Shown here piece by piece: positions 24,961 to 34,589 of a stretch of DNA of 64,000 nt; the first letter of the stretch is position 1, and the number at the start of each line of letters is the position of its first letter. The notes under the pieces are model-generated. The model saw only the letters and a list, made by a program, of their open reading frames with translations, was not told the DNA's origin and did no database searches. Location: contig NZ_BMDG01000003.1 in assembly GCF_014635665.1 (NCBI RefSeq), forward strand, positions 124,001-188,000. The letters run 5' to 3'. The stretch comes from Isoptericola cucumis (GTDB taxonomy: Bacteria > Actinomycetota > Actinomycetes > Actinomycetales > Cellulomonadaceae). The translations under genes were made by a program, and so were the position numbers.

Positions 24961-27863
24961 ACCTCCGGACCACGCGGCAGACCCCACGGCGCGGCACGCG
25001 CCTCGCCGCCACGCTGACGGCCGCCGGCCTCGCGCTGGCCGCCGCGCCCCAGGCGGTCGCCGCCGGCGCCGACGCCGCGGACGGGGCGATGACCCTGACC
25101 AACGCCGAGGCCACCGAGCTGACCGCGCGGGCCCACGTCGACGTCTACGGCGACGACACGGCAGAGCAGCCCGCCGAGCGGGACGACGCCGCCGACGCGC
25201 CGGAGGACGGCGCCGCCGAGGAGCCGGTCGACCCCGACACCCCGGTCAGCTTCACCGAGGAGTCGACGCTCGAGGCCGTGCAGGGCATGGGCGTGACGGC
25301 CGACGCTGGTGGCGGCGGCGACTACTTCACGCTGCACAGCCTCGGCAACGTGCAGCGGCACGCGGCCGACGGCGCCACCGCGTGGACGCGCACCACGGAC
25401 TCGCTGTACGCCGAGTGGGGCGTGCGCAGCTTCCGGCCGTGGGAGACGGCGGCCTACCAGCCGCACCTCGTGCTCGGGTACAACGCGGTGAGCCCCTTCA
25501 CCGCCGCGTCCGACCAGGGGTACGCCACGGGCGACCTGTCCGGCGACGGCGTCGACGACCTGGCCTTCTCCACCTCCGTCGGCTCGGTGCCGCCCGGGTG
25601 GTCGGCCGAGGTGGGCACCTACGTCACGGTGCTGGACGGCCGCACCGGCGAGACCCTCTGGTGGCAGCTGTACGACTACGCGGCCCAGCTGAAGGTCGTG
25701 GACGGCACCCTCCTGCTCGCCGACTCGCCGAGCCTCAACAACCGCGGCGGCGGCGGCACGGCCACGCTGACGGGCCTGACGTTCGCTACCGACGGAGAGG
25801 CCGCCGACGGCACGCTGACGCCGGCGTCGACCTGGACGTACGACACCGAGGAGAGCGGGCCCGCGGCGTGGGCCGCGATCGCCGACCTCGGCGACGGCAC
25901 GGTCGCCGCCGCGTGGAACCGTGACACGACCGACCAGGCTGCGGGCCGCGGGCGAACCCTCGTGCTCGGCGTCTCCGACGGCACCGTCCGGTGGCAGTCC
26001 GACAGTGACCTGTACGTACGCCAGCTCCACCTGGACTCGGGCCGCGGCCGCCTGGCCGCGATCGAGCAGTCCGACCCGTCGGACGGCGTGCGCTACCAGG
26101 TCGCGTCGTACGCCCTCGCCGACGGCGCGCGCACCGTGCACTCCACCCGCGTGAACGCGGTCCCGACCGCGATGACGGTCGGCGACGTCGCCTCCGGCGG
26201 CGGCGGCGAGTACGCGGTCGCCGAGTCGACCCTGTCGCCGAACCTTTACCTCAACGCCTCCACGGTCCGCGTGCTCGACGGCGCCGAACCGGGCACGGCG
26301 CTGTGGTCGCACACCACGAAGCCCTCGGCGGGCAGCACGAGCGACGCGCCCAGCACCTGGGAGCTGTCGGTCGTGGACGGCACCCTGATCGCCTCCGCGC
26401 AGGACGACACCGACAGCGACCAAGGGGTCAACCTCGCCGGCCTGCAGTACGGGTCGCTGACCGCCTTCTCCGGCGGCGGCAAGGTCCGCTGGGAGCAGGA
26501 CGGCGTCGGGGTGTCGCCGCTGGACCACGAGGTCGTCCGCTCGGGCGGGAGCACGGTGGTGCGCACGATCGACCAGCAGCAGAACATCTACACGTACAAC
26601 CTCGGTAACGGCAAGGAGATGTCGCTGACGCCGATGCGCGGCGACCTCGCGTATGCACAGGACGTGGACGTGGACGGCGACGGCCTGCAGGACGTCGTCG
26701 CCGGCGGCACGTCGCGCGGCGTCTGGGCCTGGTCCGGCACGTCGCTGAAGGACGGCGAGCCGCGGCAGCTGTGGGAGGCCACGGTGCCCGGCCAGGTGCA
26801 CGGCATCGAGACCGGGGACGTGGACGGCGACGGCGACGCGGAGGTCGTGGTCGCCGCCGACACGGCGACGACGGTGCTCGACGCCGGCACCGGCGCGGTC
26901 GAGGCGACGATCGACGGCGGCGGGCAGTACGTCCGCTCGGTCACCGTGGCCGACGTGGCCGGTGACGACGCGGCCGAGATCCTCGTGCCCACCGACGCGC
27001 TGCGCGCCTACCGCGGCGACGGCACCGCGCTGTGGACGTACGCGGCGCCGGCGACCGCGGGCGACGTGGCCTTCTCCGACACGGTGGTGTCGGGCGGCCG
27101 GGTGCACACCCAGTACGGCAGCGTCGACGGGCTCCGGCGGACGGACGCCACTCAGCAGGCCGTCGCGCTCGACGGCGCCGGCACGGAGCTCTGGGCCGTG
27201 GTGCCCGACGCGCCGGAGATCGCCGACGGCGGGCTGATGCACGGCGCGCTGCTCGACGCGGCGGTCTTCGCCTCGCCGGAGATCCCGTACGCCGACGGGC
27301 ACGCCGTCGTGCACACCTGGCTCATCCGGAGCGTGGTGCCGGGGAACCCCGGCACGGCCGTGACGCCGCACGTGGTCGTCGAGATCCGCGACGGTCGCAC
27401 GGGCGAGCTGCTGCACCAGTACGTGAGCGGCAGCCCCTGGTCGCACGGGGACTACTTCACGGACTCCGGCGTGCTGTACCAGCTGAGCTTCGGCACCCTG
27501 CACGGCTTCGCCGCCGACGGCGTCGAGACGTACAGCTCGGTGGTCGCGCCGCTGCGCTCCGTCGAGATGGGGACGGGCCCGGCCGGGCGCCGGCTCCTGC
27601 TGGGCGGCACGGACGGCGGGGTGGGTGCCTGGGACCCGTCGGTGCTGACCTCCGGCTGGTCGTTCCAGTACGGCGTGGGCAGCGGCTCGCAGCCCGGCGG
27701 CCGCAACTACCTTGCCGCGGACCTGGACGGCGACGGCGTCGACGAGATGGTCTCGCTCAACTACGACGACTTCGGGGTCAACCGGACCGCGGAGCTCGTC
27801 GGCGGCGGTGTCTTCTCGCAGGACCGGGTCATCCACCGGATGGCCACGTACTCGCTGTCCTGA
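24957..27863 (+). CDS. secreted VCBS/FG-GAP repeat protein, partner of the subtilase
   Basis: The 968-residue protein has a signal peptide (about 1-36), an acidic linker (about 60-90), and a long propeller-like region. Ca-binding loops of FG-GAP/VCBS type recur: DLSGDGVDDLAF, DVDVDGDGLQDVV, DVDGDGDAEVVV and DLDGDGVDEMV. Between them are PQQ-like blades (VLDGRTGETLWWQLYDY, GTALWSHTT, GTALWTYAAP). No catalytic motif is seen. The ATG overlaps the subtilase stop, so the two secreted proteins are made together; this one could be a scaffold, substrate or adhesion partner. A very strong hairpin ends the operon. Confidence 0.85.
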   Translation: MNLRTTRQTPRRGTRLAATLTAAGLALAAAPQAVAAGADAADGAMTLTNAEATELTARAHVDVYGDDTAEQPAERDDAADAPEDGAAEEPVDPDTPVSFTEESTLEAVQGMGVTADAGGGGDYFTLHSLGNVQRHAADGATAWTRTTDSLYAEWGVRSFRPWETAAYQPHLVLGYNAVSPFTAASDQGYATGDLSGDGVDDLAFSTSVGSVPPGWSAEVGTYVTVLDGRTGETLWWQLYDYAAQLKVVDGTLLLADSPSLNNRGGGGTATLTGLTFATDGEAADGTLTPASTWTYDTEESGPAAWAAIADLGDGTVAAAWNRDTTDQAAGRGRTLVLGVSDGTVRWQSDSDLYVRQLHLDSGRGRLAAIEQSDPSDGVRYQVASYALADGARTVHSTRVNAVPTAMTVGDVASGGGGEYAVAESTLSPNLYLNASTVRVLDGAEPGTALWSHTTKPSAGSTSDAPSTWELSVVDGTLIASAQDDTDSDQGVNLAGLQYGSLTAFSGGGKVRWEQDGVGVSPLDHEVVRSGGSTVVRTIDQQQNIYTYNLGNGKEMSLTPMRGDLAYAQDVDVDGDGLQDVVAGGTSRGVWAWSGTSLKDGEPRQLWEATVPGQVHGIETGDVDGDGDAEVVVAADTATTVLDAGTGAVEATIDGGGQYVRSVTVADVAGDDAAEILVPTDALRAYRGDGTALWTYAAPATAGDVAFSDTVVSGGRVHTQYGSVDGLRRTDATQQAVALDGAGTELWAVVPDAPEIADGGLMHGALLDAAVFASPEIPYADGHAVVHTWLIRSVVPGNPGTAVTPHVVVEIRDGRTGELLHQYVSGSPWSHGDYFTDSGVLYQLSFGTLHGFAADGVETYSSVVAPLRSVEMGTGPAGRRLLLGGTDGGVGAWDPSVLTSGWSFQYGVGSGSQPGGRNYLAADLDGDGVDEMVSLNYDDFGVNRTAELVGGGVFSQDRVIHRMATYSLS

Positions 27864-27868
27864 CAGGC

Positions 27869-27916
27869 CCCGGCGGCGTCCCGCCCCGCAACGGCGCGGG
27901 GCGGGGCGCCGCCGGG
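27869..27916 (+). terminator. 21-bp stem terminator-like hairpin
   Basis: 27869-27889 pairs with 27896-27916 over 21 positions with one G-T wobble and a six-base loop. It lies five bases after the VCBS gene stop and 52 before the SARP gene. No U-tract follows. Confidence 0.75.
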
Positions 27917-27967
27917 TTCACCCTGTCGTGACTGGGCTGCTCGCCGCGGGGCTACAGTGGCGACCCG

Positions 27968-30900
27968 ATGGACGAGCGGCACCCCAACCCGGCACCCCTG
28001 CTGCGGCTCCACCTCCTCGACGGGTTCCGGGTCACGCGTGACGGCGGCCCCGACCTCCCCGAGAAGTGGCCGCGGCCGAGCGCGCGCGGCCTCGTCAAGC
28101 TGTTGGCGGTGACGCCGGAGCACCGGCTGCACCGGGAGCAGGTCATGGAGACCTGCTGGCCCGGCACCGACCCGCAGGCCGCCCTCGGCAGCCTGCGGGT
28201 CGCGCTGCACGCCGCCCGCCACGCCCTCGAGCCCGAGCTGGCGCCCCGGGCGGCGTCGTCGTACCTGGTGGCGGAGGGGCCGATGCTCGCGCTCGACCCG
28301 GCGACCGTGCGGGTCGACGCCGACGAGGCCGAGGCGGCCGCCCGGGCCGCGCTCGACGCGTCCGACGGCGACGGGTACGACGGGGCCGACGACACCGCCG
28401 CGCTCGCCCGCGCGCTGGCGCTGTTCACCGGGGACCTGCTGCCCGAGGACTGCTACGAGCCGTGGGCCGAGGCGCGGCGCGCCGGGGTCGGTGAGCTCCG
28501 CGACCGGCTCCGCCTTCGCCTGGGCGCCGCCCGGCTGGCTGGCGGCGCGCCCCGCGAGGCGGTGGCCCTGGCCGAGCAGGTGCTGGCCGGCAGCCCCGCC
28601 GACGAGCGGGCACACCGGCTCGTCATGGAGGCGGCGTTGCGCCAGGGGCTCCGCCGGCGCGCCGTCGCGCAGTACCACCGGTGCCGCCGCGTCCTCGACC
28701 AGGAGCTCGGCGTGCGGCCGGGCCCGGTGATCGAGCGGCTGCACCGCGAGGCCCTGTCCGCGGCGCCGGCCCGCGTCCCGGCCCCGCCCGCCCTGCCCGC
28801 GCCCGTGCGTGCCGCTGCGGCCGCCCCGTTGCGCGGCCGAGACGACGCGCTGGGCAGGCTGGCCGGACGGGGCGCCGCGCCCGTTGTCCTGCTCACCGGC
28901 GAGGCCGGGGTGGGCAAGACCCGGCTGGCTGCCGAGGCCGCGGCACGGGCGGCGGCAGGCGGCGCCGCGGTCCTGTGGGGTGCGGGGCAGGACCCGGACG
29001 GGCGCACGCCCTACGGGATGTTCGCCGAGGCGCTCGACCGGTGGTTCGCCGGATGCGACGCGGCCGAGCGGGCCGAAATCGGGGCGGAGTACCCGGAGCT
29101 CGCGGTGCTGCTGCCCTCGCTGGGGCAGGTGCCGGGGGCGGGCGAGCACACGCCCGAGGAGGAGAGGGACCGGCTGTTCCGCGCCGGCGCCCTGGTGCTC
29201 GGCGCCCTGGCGGTCGAGCAGCCCGTGCTCGTCGTCCTCGACGACCTGCAGGCGGGCGACCTCGGCACCTTCCGGCTGCTCGGCCACCTGGCCCGGCACG
29301 CCGCCGAGCTGAGGACCGACCTGCGCTTCCTCGCCACCTACCGCGCCGAGGAGCTGCACGACGCCGACCCCCGCCGAGCCGTCGTCGCGTCGCTGGCCCG
29401 CCAGGGCCTGTGCGCGACCGAGAGGCTCGACGGTCTCGACGAGGAGGCGTGCCTGGCCATGGTGCGCGACGCGATGCCGCCGGCCGAGCGCGCGGAGGGC
29501 GCCCACCGGCGGGCGTGGCGGCTCTCCCGGGGCAACCCGCTGTTCGCGCTCGAGCTGGCCCGCGGGCCGCTAGGCGACGGCGGCGCCGGCGACGGAGCCG
29601 ACGGCGGCGCGGCGGCGCCGGACGGGGTCGCCCAGGCCGTGGCTGCCCGGCTCGACCGGCTCGACCCGGACGCCCGGCGGGTGGTCGAGGCGCTCGCCGT
29701 CGTGGGCGGGGAGGCGGCGCTGACCGAGCTGCTCGACGTCGCGCGGCACGGGCTCGAGCCGCCCGTGGCGGGCGCCGCGGCCGCGGACGCGGTCGAGCGC
29801 GCGATCGCCGCGTCGCTCGTGGAGGAGCGGCAGGTGGTGGTGTCCGGCCGCGGGGAGGACGGGCTGGCGTTCCGCCACCCCGTGGTGCGGCTGACCTGCT
29901 ACGAGCGGCTCAGCGCCGTCCGCCGGCGGCAGTTGCACGCCGCCGTCGCGGGGGCGGTGCTGCGTCGTCGGCCCGACGCCGTCGACACGCTGGCCTCCCA
30001 CCTCGCCCGCGCCGACGACCCGCGGGCGGCCGAGTACCTGCGTCGCGCCGCCGAGCGTGCGGCGGCCCTGTACGCGAACGACGCCGCGGACCGCTATTAC
30101 CGCGACCTCGTGAACCGCCTCGACGTCGACGCCGCCCGGGCGCGGCTCGCGCACAGCGGGGTGCTGTTCCGCATGGGGCAGTTCGCCGCCGCCAGCGCGA
30201 CGTTGCGCACCGCGCTCGCCGAGTTCGTCCGGCGGGACGAGGCGGCCGAGTCGGTGCTGGTGGCCGGGCGCCTGGCCCAGTGCCTGCTGCGCACAGGCGA
30301 GGTCGACGAGGCCGCGCGCGTGCTGCGGGCGCACCCCGTGACGGCGCGGACGCCGCCGGAGGCCGAGGCACAGCACCGCCTCGCCCTGTCCGGGGTGCGG
30401 CGCGCGCAGGGTCGGCACGACGAGGGGCACGACGCCGCCCGCCGGGCGCTCGCCGCGGCGCGGGAGGTCCCCGGGGCGGAGCGGCACGGCCTGGTCGCCC
30501 GCGCGTACGCGGGTCAGGCGAGCAACCTCGGCCTGGCCGGGCGGTTCGCCGAGTCGAGGGAGGCCGCGGACCGGGCACTGGCCCCGGCGGAGGCCTACGG
30601 CGACCCGACGCTGCTCGGCGCCGTGCTCTCGACGCTCCGGGAGAACGCGCGGCGGAGCGGGCGGCTGGCGCGAGCCGTGGAGTTCGGGGAGCGTGCACTG
30701 GAGCTCGCGCTGCGGTCCGGCGACCAGACCTCCGCCGCCTTCGAGCGCGCGAACCTGGCCGAGCTCCGGCTGCTGCTGGACGAGCCCGACGCCGCGCGGG
30801 ACCTCGCCGAGCAGGCCTTCGCCGCCGCCGAGTGGGAGCGCACCTGGTGCCTGCCGTACGCGCTGGCGGCGCTCGCGTCCGTGCGCGGGCGGGCCGGCGA

Positions 30901-31372
30901 GCACGACGACGCCGCCGCGCTGCTGGACCGCGCCGAGACCGTCGTCGCCACCGCGGGCGACCGTCAGGCGCGGCTGGTGGTGCGCCTGGCCCGGGCCGAG
31001 CACCACCTGGCCGCGGCGGACCCGGCGGCGGCGCTCGAGATCCTGGGCGACGGGTCGGACGGCGTGACCGGTGCTGTGCTCGTGGCGTGGGCACACCTCG
31101 CCGCGGGGCGGCCGGAGGAGGCACGACGGGTCGCCGCCGCCGAGGCCGAGCGGGCGCGGGCGGCGGGGGAGCACCTCGACGAGGTCGACGCGGTCGTCGT
31201 GCTCGCCACGGCGACGCGGCGGCTGGGGCGGGCCGGCGAGGCCGAGGGGCTGCTCGCCGCCGCCGGGCGTCTCGCCGACGAGCTGCCGTACCCCGCCGGG
31301 CGGCGCCGCGTCGCCGACGCGCGCCGGGCGGGTCAGGACGCGGCCAGCGCCTCCAGCCACTCGCCCCAGTAG
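27968..31372 (+). CDS. SARP/AfsR-type ATP-binding transcriptional regulator
   Basis: This 1134-residue protein has an OmpR-like DNA-binding domain (1-100: LRLHLLDGFRVTRDGG, KLLAVTPEHRLHREQVMETC) and a bacterial transcriptional activator domain (about 115-260). An AAA/NB-ARC-like ATPase comes next with Walker A GEAGVGKT near 314 and Walker B VLVVLDD near 420, and then a long TPR-like helical region to the C-terminus. There is no LuxR helix-turn-helix at the end. Such proteins are pathway activators or global regulators of secondary metabolism and secreted products. No biosynthetic cluster is nearby, so its target is unknown. TACAGT (27953-27958) lies nine bases before the ATG. The 3' end overlaps the convergent gene by 40 bases. 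Confidence 0.9.
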   Translation: MDERHPNPAPLLRLHLLDGFRVTRDGGPDLPEKWPRPSARGLVKLLAVTPEHRLHREQVMETCWPGTDPQAALGSLRVALHAARHALEPELAPRAASSYLVAEGPMLALDPATVRVDADEAEAAARAALDASDGDGYDGADDTAALARALALFTGDLLPEDCYEPWAEARRAGVGELRDRLRLRLGAARLAGGAPREAVALAEQVLAGSPADERAHRLVMEAALRQGLRRRAVAQYHRCRRVLDQELGVRPGPVIERLHREALSAAPARVPAPPALPAPVRAAAAAPLRGRDDALGRLAGRGAAPVVLLTGEAGVGKTRLAAEAAARAAAGGAAVLWGAGQDPDGRTPYGMFAEALDRWFAGCDAAERAEIGAEYPELAVLLPSLGQVPGAGEHTPEEERDRLFRAGALVLGALAVEQPVLVVLDDLQAGDLGTFRLLGHLARHAAELRTDLRFLATYRAEELHDADPRRAVVASLARQGLCATERLDGLDEEACLAMVRDAMPPAERAEGAHRRAWRLSRGNPLFALELARGPLGDGGAGDGADGGAAAPDGVAQAVAARLDRLDPDARRVVEALAVVGGEAALTELLDVARHGLEPPVAGAAAADAVERAIAASLVEERQVVVSGRGEDGLAFRHPVVRLTCYERLSAVRRRQLHAAVAGAVLRRRPDAVDTLASHLARADDPRAAEYLRRAAERAAALYANDAADRYYRDLVNRLDVDAARARLAHSGVLFRMGQFAAASATLRTALAEFVRRDEAAESVLVAGRLAQCLLRTGEVDEAARVLRAHPVTARTPPEAEAQHRLALSGVRRAQGRHDEGHDAARRALAAAREVPGAERHGLVARAYAGQASNLGLAGRFAESREAADRALAPAEAYGDPTLLGAVLSTLRENARRSGRLARAVEFGERALELALRSGDQTSAAFERANLAELRLLLDEPDAARDLAEQAFAAAEWERTWCLPYALAALASVRGRAGEHDDAAALLDRAETVVATAGDRQARLVVRLARAEHHLAAADPAAALEILGDGSDGVTGAVLVAWAHLAAGRPEEARRVAAAEAERARAAGEHLDEVDAVVVLATATRRLGRAGEAEGLLAAAGRLADELPYPAGRRRVADARRAGQDAASASSHSPQ

Positions 31373-32007
31373 GCCTTCCACTGCTCGGCCTCGGCGGCCG
31401 ACGCGAGCTTCTCGTGGGTGGCGGTCAGGCGCACCCGCGGCCCCGCGGCGTCCATCGACACGAGCAGGACGCCGTGCTGGCCGTCGTCGTCGGACACCCC
31501 GAACCGTGGGCTCTTCACCCCGGGGCGCGACCGCGGGGTCAGGGTGAGGCCGGGCACCAGGTCGGTGCGGTCGGCGTCGTCGTCCAGCAGCTTGCGCAGG
31601 ACGTCGGGGTCGAGGTCGACCAGCTTCGACCGGCTGACGGAGAACGTGCCGTCCGGGCGCTGGCCGGGGACGCGCAGTCCCGTGATCCGCTCGTACCCGA
31701 CGGCGACGGACTGCGCCCACCACCCGGGGACGTCGTGCTGCTCGCCCACCCAGGCCGCGATCGCGGTGTGGCCGGCCGCCCGGCCCGGGCCGGCGTCGAT
31801 CAGCGCGACCCACTCGTCCCAGCCGTGGCCGGTGTTGCTGCGGATCGCGTCGTCGGAGACGTCGGGCGGGGACACCCAGCCGGGGTCGGCCCCGTCCGTG
31901 GGGCTGCTCGCTCGGGCGAGGAGAGCCCGGCGCGCGGCGCCGTACTTCTCGCCGGTGCGGGCCATGCGCTCGCGCACCCGCTTCTTGAAGGTCTCGTGCT
32001 TCGTCAT
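31333..32007 (-). CDS. DUF4287-like/SRPBCC two-domain protein
   Basis: The 224-residue protein has an N-terminal basic helix (KHETFKKRVRERMARTG), a small helical segment (GHGWDEWVALIDAGPGRAAG, then AAWVGEQHDVPGWWAQSVAVGYE) like DUF4287. Its C-terminal half resembles the activator of Hsp90 ATPase/SRPBCC fold, ending in LASAAEAEQWKAYWGEWLEAL. Function is not known. The ATG at 32007 has AGGAGT upstream; longer in-frame reading has no support. It overlaps the SARP gene tail to tail by 40 bases. Confidence 0.78.
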   Translation of the reverse strand: MTKHETFKKRVRERMARTGEKYGAARRALLARASSPTDGADPGWVSPPDVSDDAIRSNTGHGWDEWVALIDAGPGRAAGHTAIAAWVGEQHDVPGWWAQSVAVGYERITGLRVPGQRPDGTFSVSRSKLVDLDPDVLRKLLDDDADRTDLVPGLTLTPRSRPGVKSPRFGVSDDDGQHGVLLVSMDAAGPRVRLTATHEKLASAAEAEQWKAYWGEWLEALAAS

Positions 32008-32230
32008 GACGGACTCCTGTGCTCGCGCGGCGCTCCGCCCGCGGCTCGCGCCCGCCGGCAGGGCACCTCGGAACACGGTGTCCATGCCACGCCGAGCACT
32101 CGAGGTCCCCTCTGCCCCCACCGCTCGCGCGGTCCCGGTGGCGCGAGCACCGGTCGGGGGTCGGGCGGGACGCGCCGCCCTGCCGACCAGCATAGGGCGG
32201 GCACCCGGCGGGCGCATTCCTCCGACGTCG
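32008..32230. other. 223-base gap with one small stem
   Basis: No gene is supported here. GCTCGCGC (32123-32130) and GCGCGAGC (32141-32148) form an 8-bp stem with a 10-base loop. TATGCT on the minus strand (32194-32189) could be a -10 for the DUF4287-like gene, which would leave a leader of about 175 bases. Confidence 0.35.
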
Positions 32231-32890
32231 TCAGCCGGCGGGCGCGACGAGCGCGCGCAGCTCGTCGTGGGGCAGGTTCGCGCCGAAGGCCGGCATCCCC
32301 GGCTGCAGGCGCGCCCCGCTGGACAGGCGGCCGGCGACGACGGGGTCGAAGCCGATCCGGTCGACGAGGTCGGCGACCAGCCGCACGTCGTCGGGGTCGT
32401 CCCCGGCGACGGCGATCGCCTTGCGGCCAGGGGAGCCGGAACGCCGCGCCCCGGCGTCGAGGTCGTGGTAGCCCATGTGGTTGAACGCCTTGACCACGCG
32501 CGACGCCGGGAGGAACTCCTGCACGAGCTCGCTCGTCGAGGTGGCCGGGTCGCTCAGGTCCGTCCGGTGCCCGTCGACCTCCCACCAGTAGTTCATGGCG
32601 TCGACGACGAGCTTGCCGGCCAGGGCGTCCGCGGGGACGGTGCGGTACCGGCCGAGCGGGAGCGCGAGGACGACGAGGTCGGCCTTCGCCGCGGCCTCCT
32701 GGGCCGTGACGGCCTGCGCCCCGGGGGCGAGGACGTCGACGGTGAGCGCGATCTTCGCCGGGTCGCCGGAGCCCGCGACGAGCACGCGGTACCCCGCGGC
32801 GACGGCGAGCCGCGCCAGGACGGTCCCGACCTTCCCCGCCCCGAGGACGCCGAGCGTGGCGGCCCCGCCGGGCGGCGAGACGGCGGTCAT
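32231..32890 (-). CDS. NADPH-dependent F420 reductase-like protein
   Basis: The 219-residue protein opens with a Rossmann motif ([20 protein letters not shown]) and follows the F420_oxidored family: [46 protein letters not shown]. Family members pass hydride between NADP and coenzyme F420 or act as related NAD(P)-binding enzymes. The ATG at 32890 overlaps the LLM monooxygenase stop in ATGA, so the two are coupled and may form a cofactor-recycling and oxidation pair. Use of F420 is inferred; no F420 biosynthesis gene is visible here. Confidence 0.83.
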   Translation of the reverse strand: MTAVSPPGGAATLGVLGAGKVGTVLARLAVAAGYRVLVAGSGDPAKIALTVDVLAPGAQAVTAQEAAAKADLVVLALPLGRYRTVPADALAGKLVVDAMNYWWEVDGHRTDLSDPATSTSELVQEFLPASRVVKAFNHMGYHDLDAGARRSGSPGRKAIAVAGDDPDDVRLVADLVDRIGFDPVVAGRLSSGARLQPGMPAFGANLPHDELRALVAPAG

Positions 32891-33942
32891 GCGGCGTCAC
32901 CACGCGCGGCGCCCTCCGCGACCAGCTCGCGGACCCGCGGGATCACGCGGGTGCCGTACAGCTCGACGTTGCGCAGCCGGGCCTCGGCAGGCTGCGCGCC
33001 GGTGGTGTAGATCATGTCGAAGCGCCCGACGCCGAGCGTGGTGACGGCGGCTGCGACCTTGCGCGCCACGGTCTCGGGCGAGCCGACGTACAGCGAGCCG
33101 TGCGCCACCTCGGCGTCGAACTCCTCACGGCGGATCGGCGGCCAGCCTCGCAGGGCGCCGATGCGGTCGCGCTGCTTGCGGTAGTGCGGCCAGAAGATCT
33201 CGACGGCCTCGTCGTCGGTGTCGGCGACGAACCCGGGGGAGTGCATGCCGACGGGGTGCGCATTCGTGCCGAGCTGGTCCGTCGCGCGTCGGTACAGGTC
33301 GACGTACGGGGCGAACCGTGCCGGCTCGCCGCCGATGATCGCGAGCATGAGGGGCAGGCCGTAGTGCGCCGCGCGGACCACGGACTGCGGGGAACCGCCC
33401 ACGCCGACCCACGTCGACAGGCGGCCGGACTCGGTCTTGGGGAAGACGTCGGCGTCCCGCAGCGGAGGCCGGGTGGCCCCGTTCCACGTGACGGGCTTCT
33501 CGGTGAGCAGCTCGGTGAAGAGGTGGATCTTCTCCTCGAACAGCACGTCGTAGTCGGCCAGGTCGTAGCCGAACAGCGGGAAGGACTCGGTGAACGAGCC
33601 GCGCCCCAGGATGACCTCCGCTCGCCCGCTCGACAGCGCGTCGAGGGTCGCGAAGCGCTGGAACACCCGGACCGGGTCGTCGGAGGAGAGCACCGTGACG
33701 CCCGAGGCGAGCCGAATCCGCTCGGTCCGGGACGCGATCGCGGCGAGCACCGTCTCCGGCGTCGAGACGGCGTACTCCGGCCGGTGGTGCTCGCCGAGGG
33801 CGAGGACGTCGACTCCGACCTGGTCGGCGAGCGCCGCCTCTTCGACAACCTGGCGGATGGCGGCGGCGTGCGAGACGAGCTCGCCGTCGGCGCCGACCGG
33901 ACGGTCGCCGAACGAGTCGAGCCCGAGCTGGAGCGTGGTCAT
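32887..33942 (-). CDS. LLM class flavin-dependent monooxygenase
   Basis: The 351-residue protein is a luciferase-like TIM-barrel enzyme: [39 protein letters not shown], then [20 protein letters not shown] and the C-terminal [14 protein letters not shown]. The EHH motif is typical of the subgroup close to Atu2307/alkanal monooxygenase-like enzymes. It would use reduced flavin (or F420) to oxidise an unknown substrate. The ATG at 33942 has GGGAGG seven bases upstream. It is divergent from a MarR gene with a perfect operator between, and next to an efflux pump, suggesting a xenobiotic-response role. Confidence 0.9.
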   Translation of the reverse strand: MTTLQLGLDSFGDRPVGADGELVSHAAAIRQVVEEAALADQVGVDVLALGEHHRPEYAVSTPETVLAAIASRTERIRLASGVTVLSSDDPVRVFQRFATLDALSSGRAEVILGRGSFTESFPLFGYDLADYDVLFEEKIHLFTELLTEKPVTWNGATRPPLRDADVFPKTESGRLSTWVGVGGSPQSVVRAAHYGLPLMLAIIGGEPARFAPYVDLYRRATDQLGTNAHPVGMHSPGFVADTDDEAVEIFWPHYRKQRDRIGALRGWPPIRREEFDAEVAHGSLYVGSPETVARKVAAAVTTLGVGRFDMIYTTGAQPAEARLRNVELYGTRVIPRVRELVAEGAARGDAA

Positions 33943-34013
33943 GGTGGCCCTCCCGTGTCGCAGGCCGGTCCCGGCCTGCTCGAGCGACGAATCGTGGTCG
34001 CCGGGGTAACGTC

Positions 34014-34033
34014 GGAATTGACGTGTCAATTCC
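34014..34033. promoter_or_regulatory. 20-bp palindromic MarR operator
   Basis: GGAATTGAC and GTCAATTCC are perfect inverted arms with only GT between. The core TTGACGTGTCAA is typical of MarR sites. It lies 17 bases before the marR ATG and 71 bases upstream of the LLM gene, so it can control both. Confidence 0.75.
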
Positions 34034-34050
34034 CGGAGAGGGGTGTCGAG

Positions 34051-34518
34051 ATGGACCAGCCCGGTCCCGGCCCGAGGCGGACGACCACGAGCGAGCAGCT
34101 GCGCGTCTGGCGCGACTTCGTCGAGACCACCGAGGCGCTGCGGTCGCGGCTGTCGTCCCGCCTGCAGGCGGAGTCGTCGCTGTCGTCGTCCGACTATGCC
34201 GTCCTGCTCGCGCTGCACGACGCCGACGGCCACTGTCTGCGCTCGTCGACGCTCGCCGACGCCGTCGGCTGGGAGCGCAGCCGCCTCTCGCACCAGGTGG
34301 GCCGCATGGAGCGGCGCGGCCTGGTCGCGCGGAAGGGGGGCCGGTCGGCCGGCGTCGCGCTCACGGACGACGGAGCGGCGACGTTCCGCCGTGCGTCGGT
34401 CGCGCACCTGCGCGCCGTCCGGCAGCTCTTCGTCGACGCGCTCACCGACGACCAGCTCGCCGCGGCCGGCGAGATCGCCGCCGCGCTGCGGTCCGCGCTG
34501 GACCGTCCGGAGAGCTGA
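34051..34518 (+). CDS. MarR family transcriptional regulator
   Basis: The 155-residue protein has the MarR winged helix: SSDYAVLLALHDADGHCLRS, STLADAVGWERSRLSHQVGR, MERRGLVARKGGRSAGVALT with the wing. GGAGAGGGG precedes the ATG at 34051. It should repress its own transcript, the divergent LLM/F420-reductase pair and probably the downstream DHA2 pump until a small molecule binds. A perfect palindrome lies in front of it. Confidence 0.92.
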   Translation: MDQPGPGPRRTTTSEQLRVWRDFVETTEALRSRLSSRLQAESSLSSSDYAVLLALHDADGHCLRSSTLADAVGWERSRLSHQVGRMERRGLVARKGGRSAGVALTDDGAATFRRASVAHLRAVRQLFVDALTDDQLAAAGEIAAALRSALDRPES

Positions 34519-34589
34519 ACCGGGCGCTCGGCCGGGCACTCCACCGGGCCGGCGGGGCGCGCGTCGGTGGGCCGTGTCACGCTCGTCGC

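Noticed and set aside
32123-32148. Stem in the gap at 32.1 kb as a terminator
   Set aside because: It lies upstream of the gene that would use it on the minus strand and the stem is only eight pairs; any terminator role for the F420-reductase-like gene is unproven.
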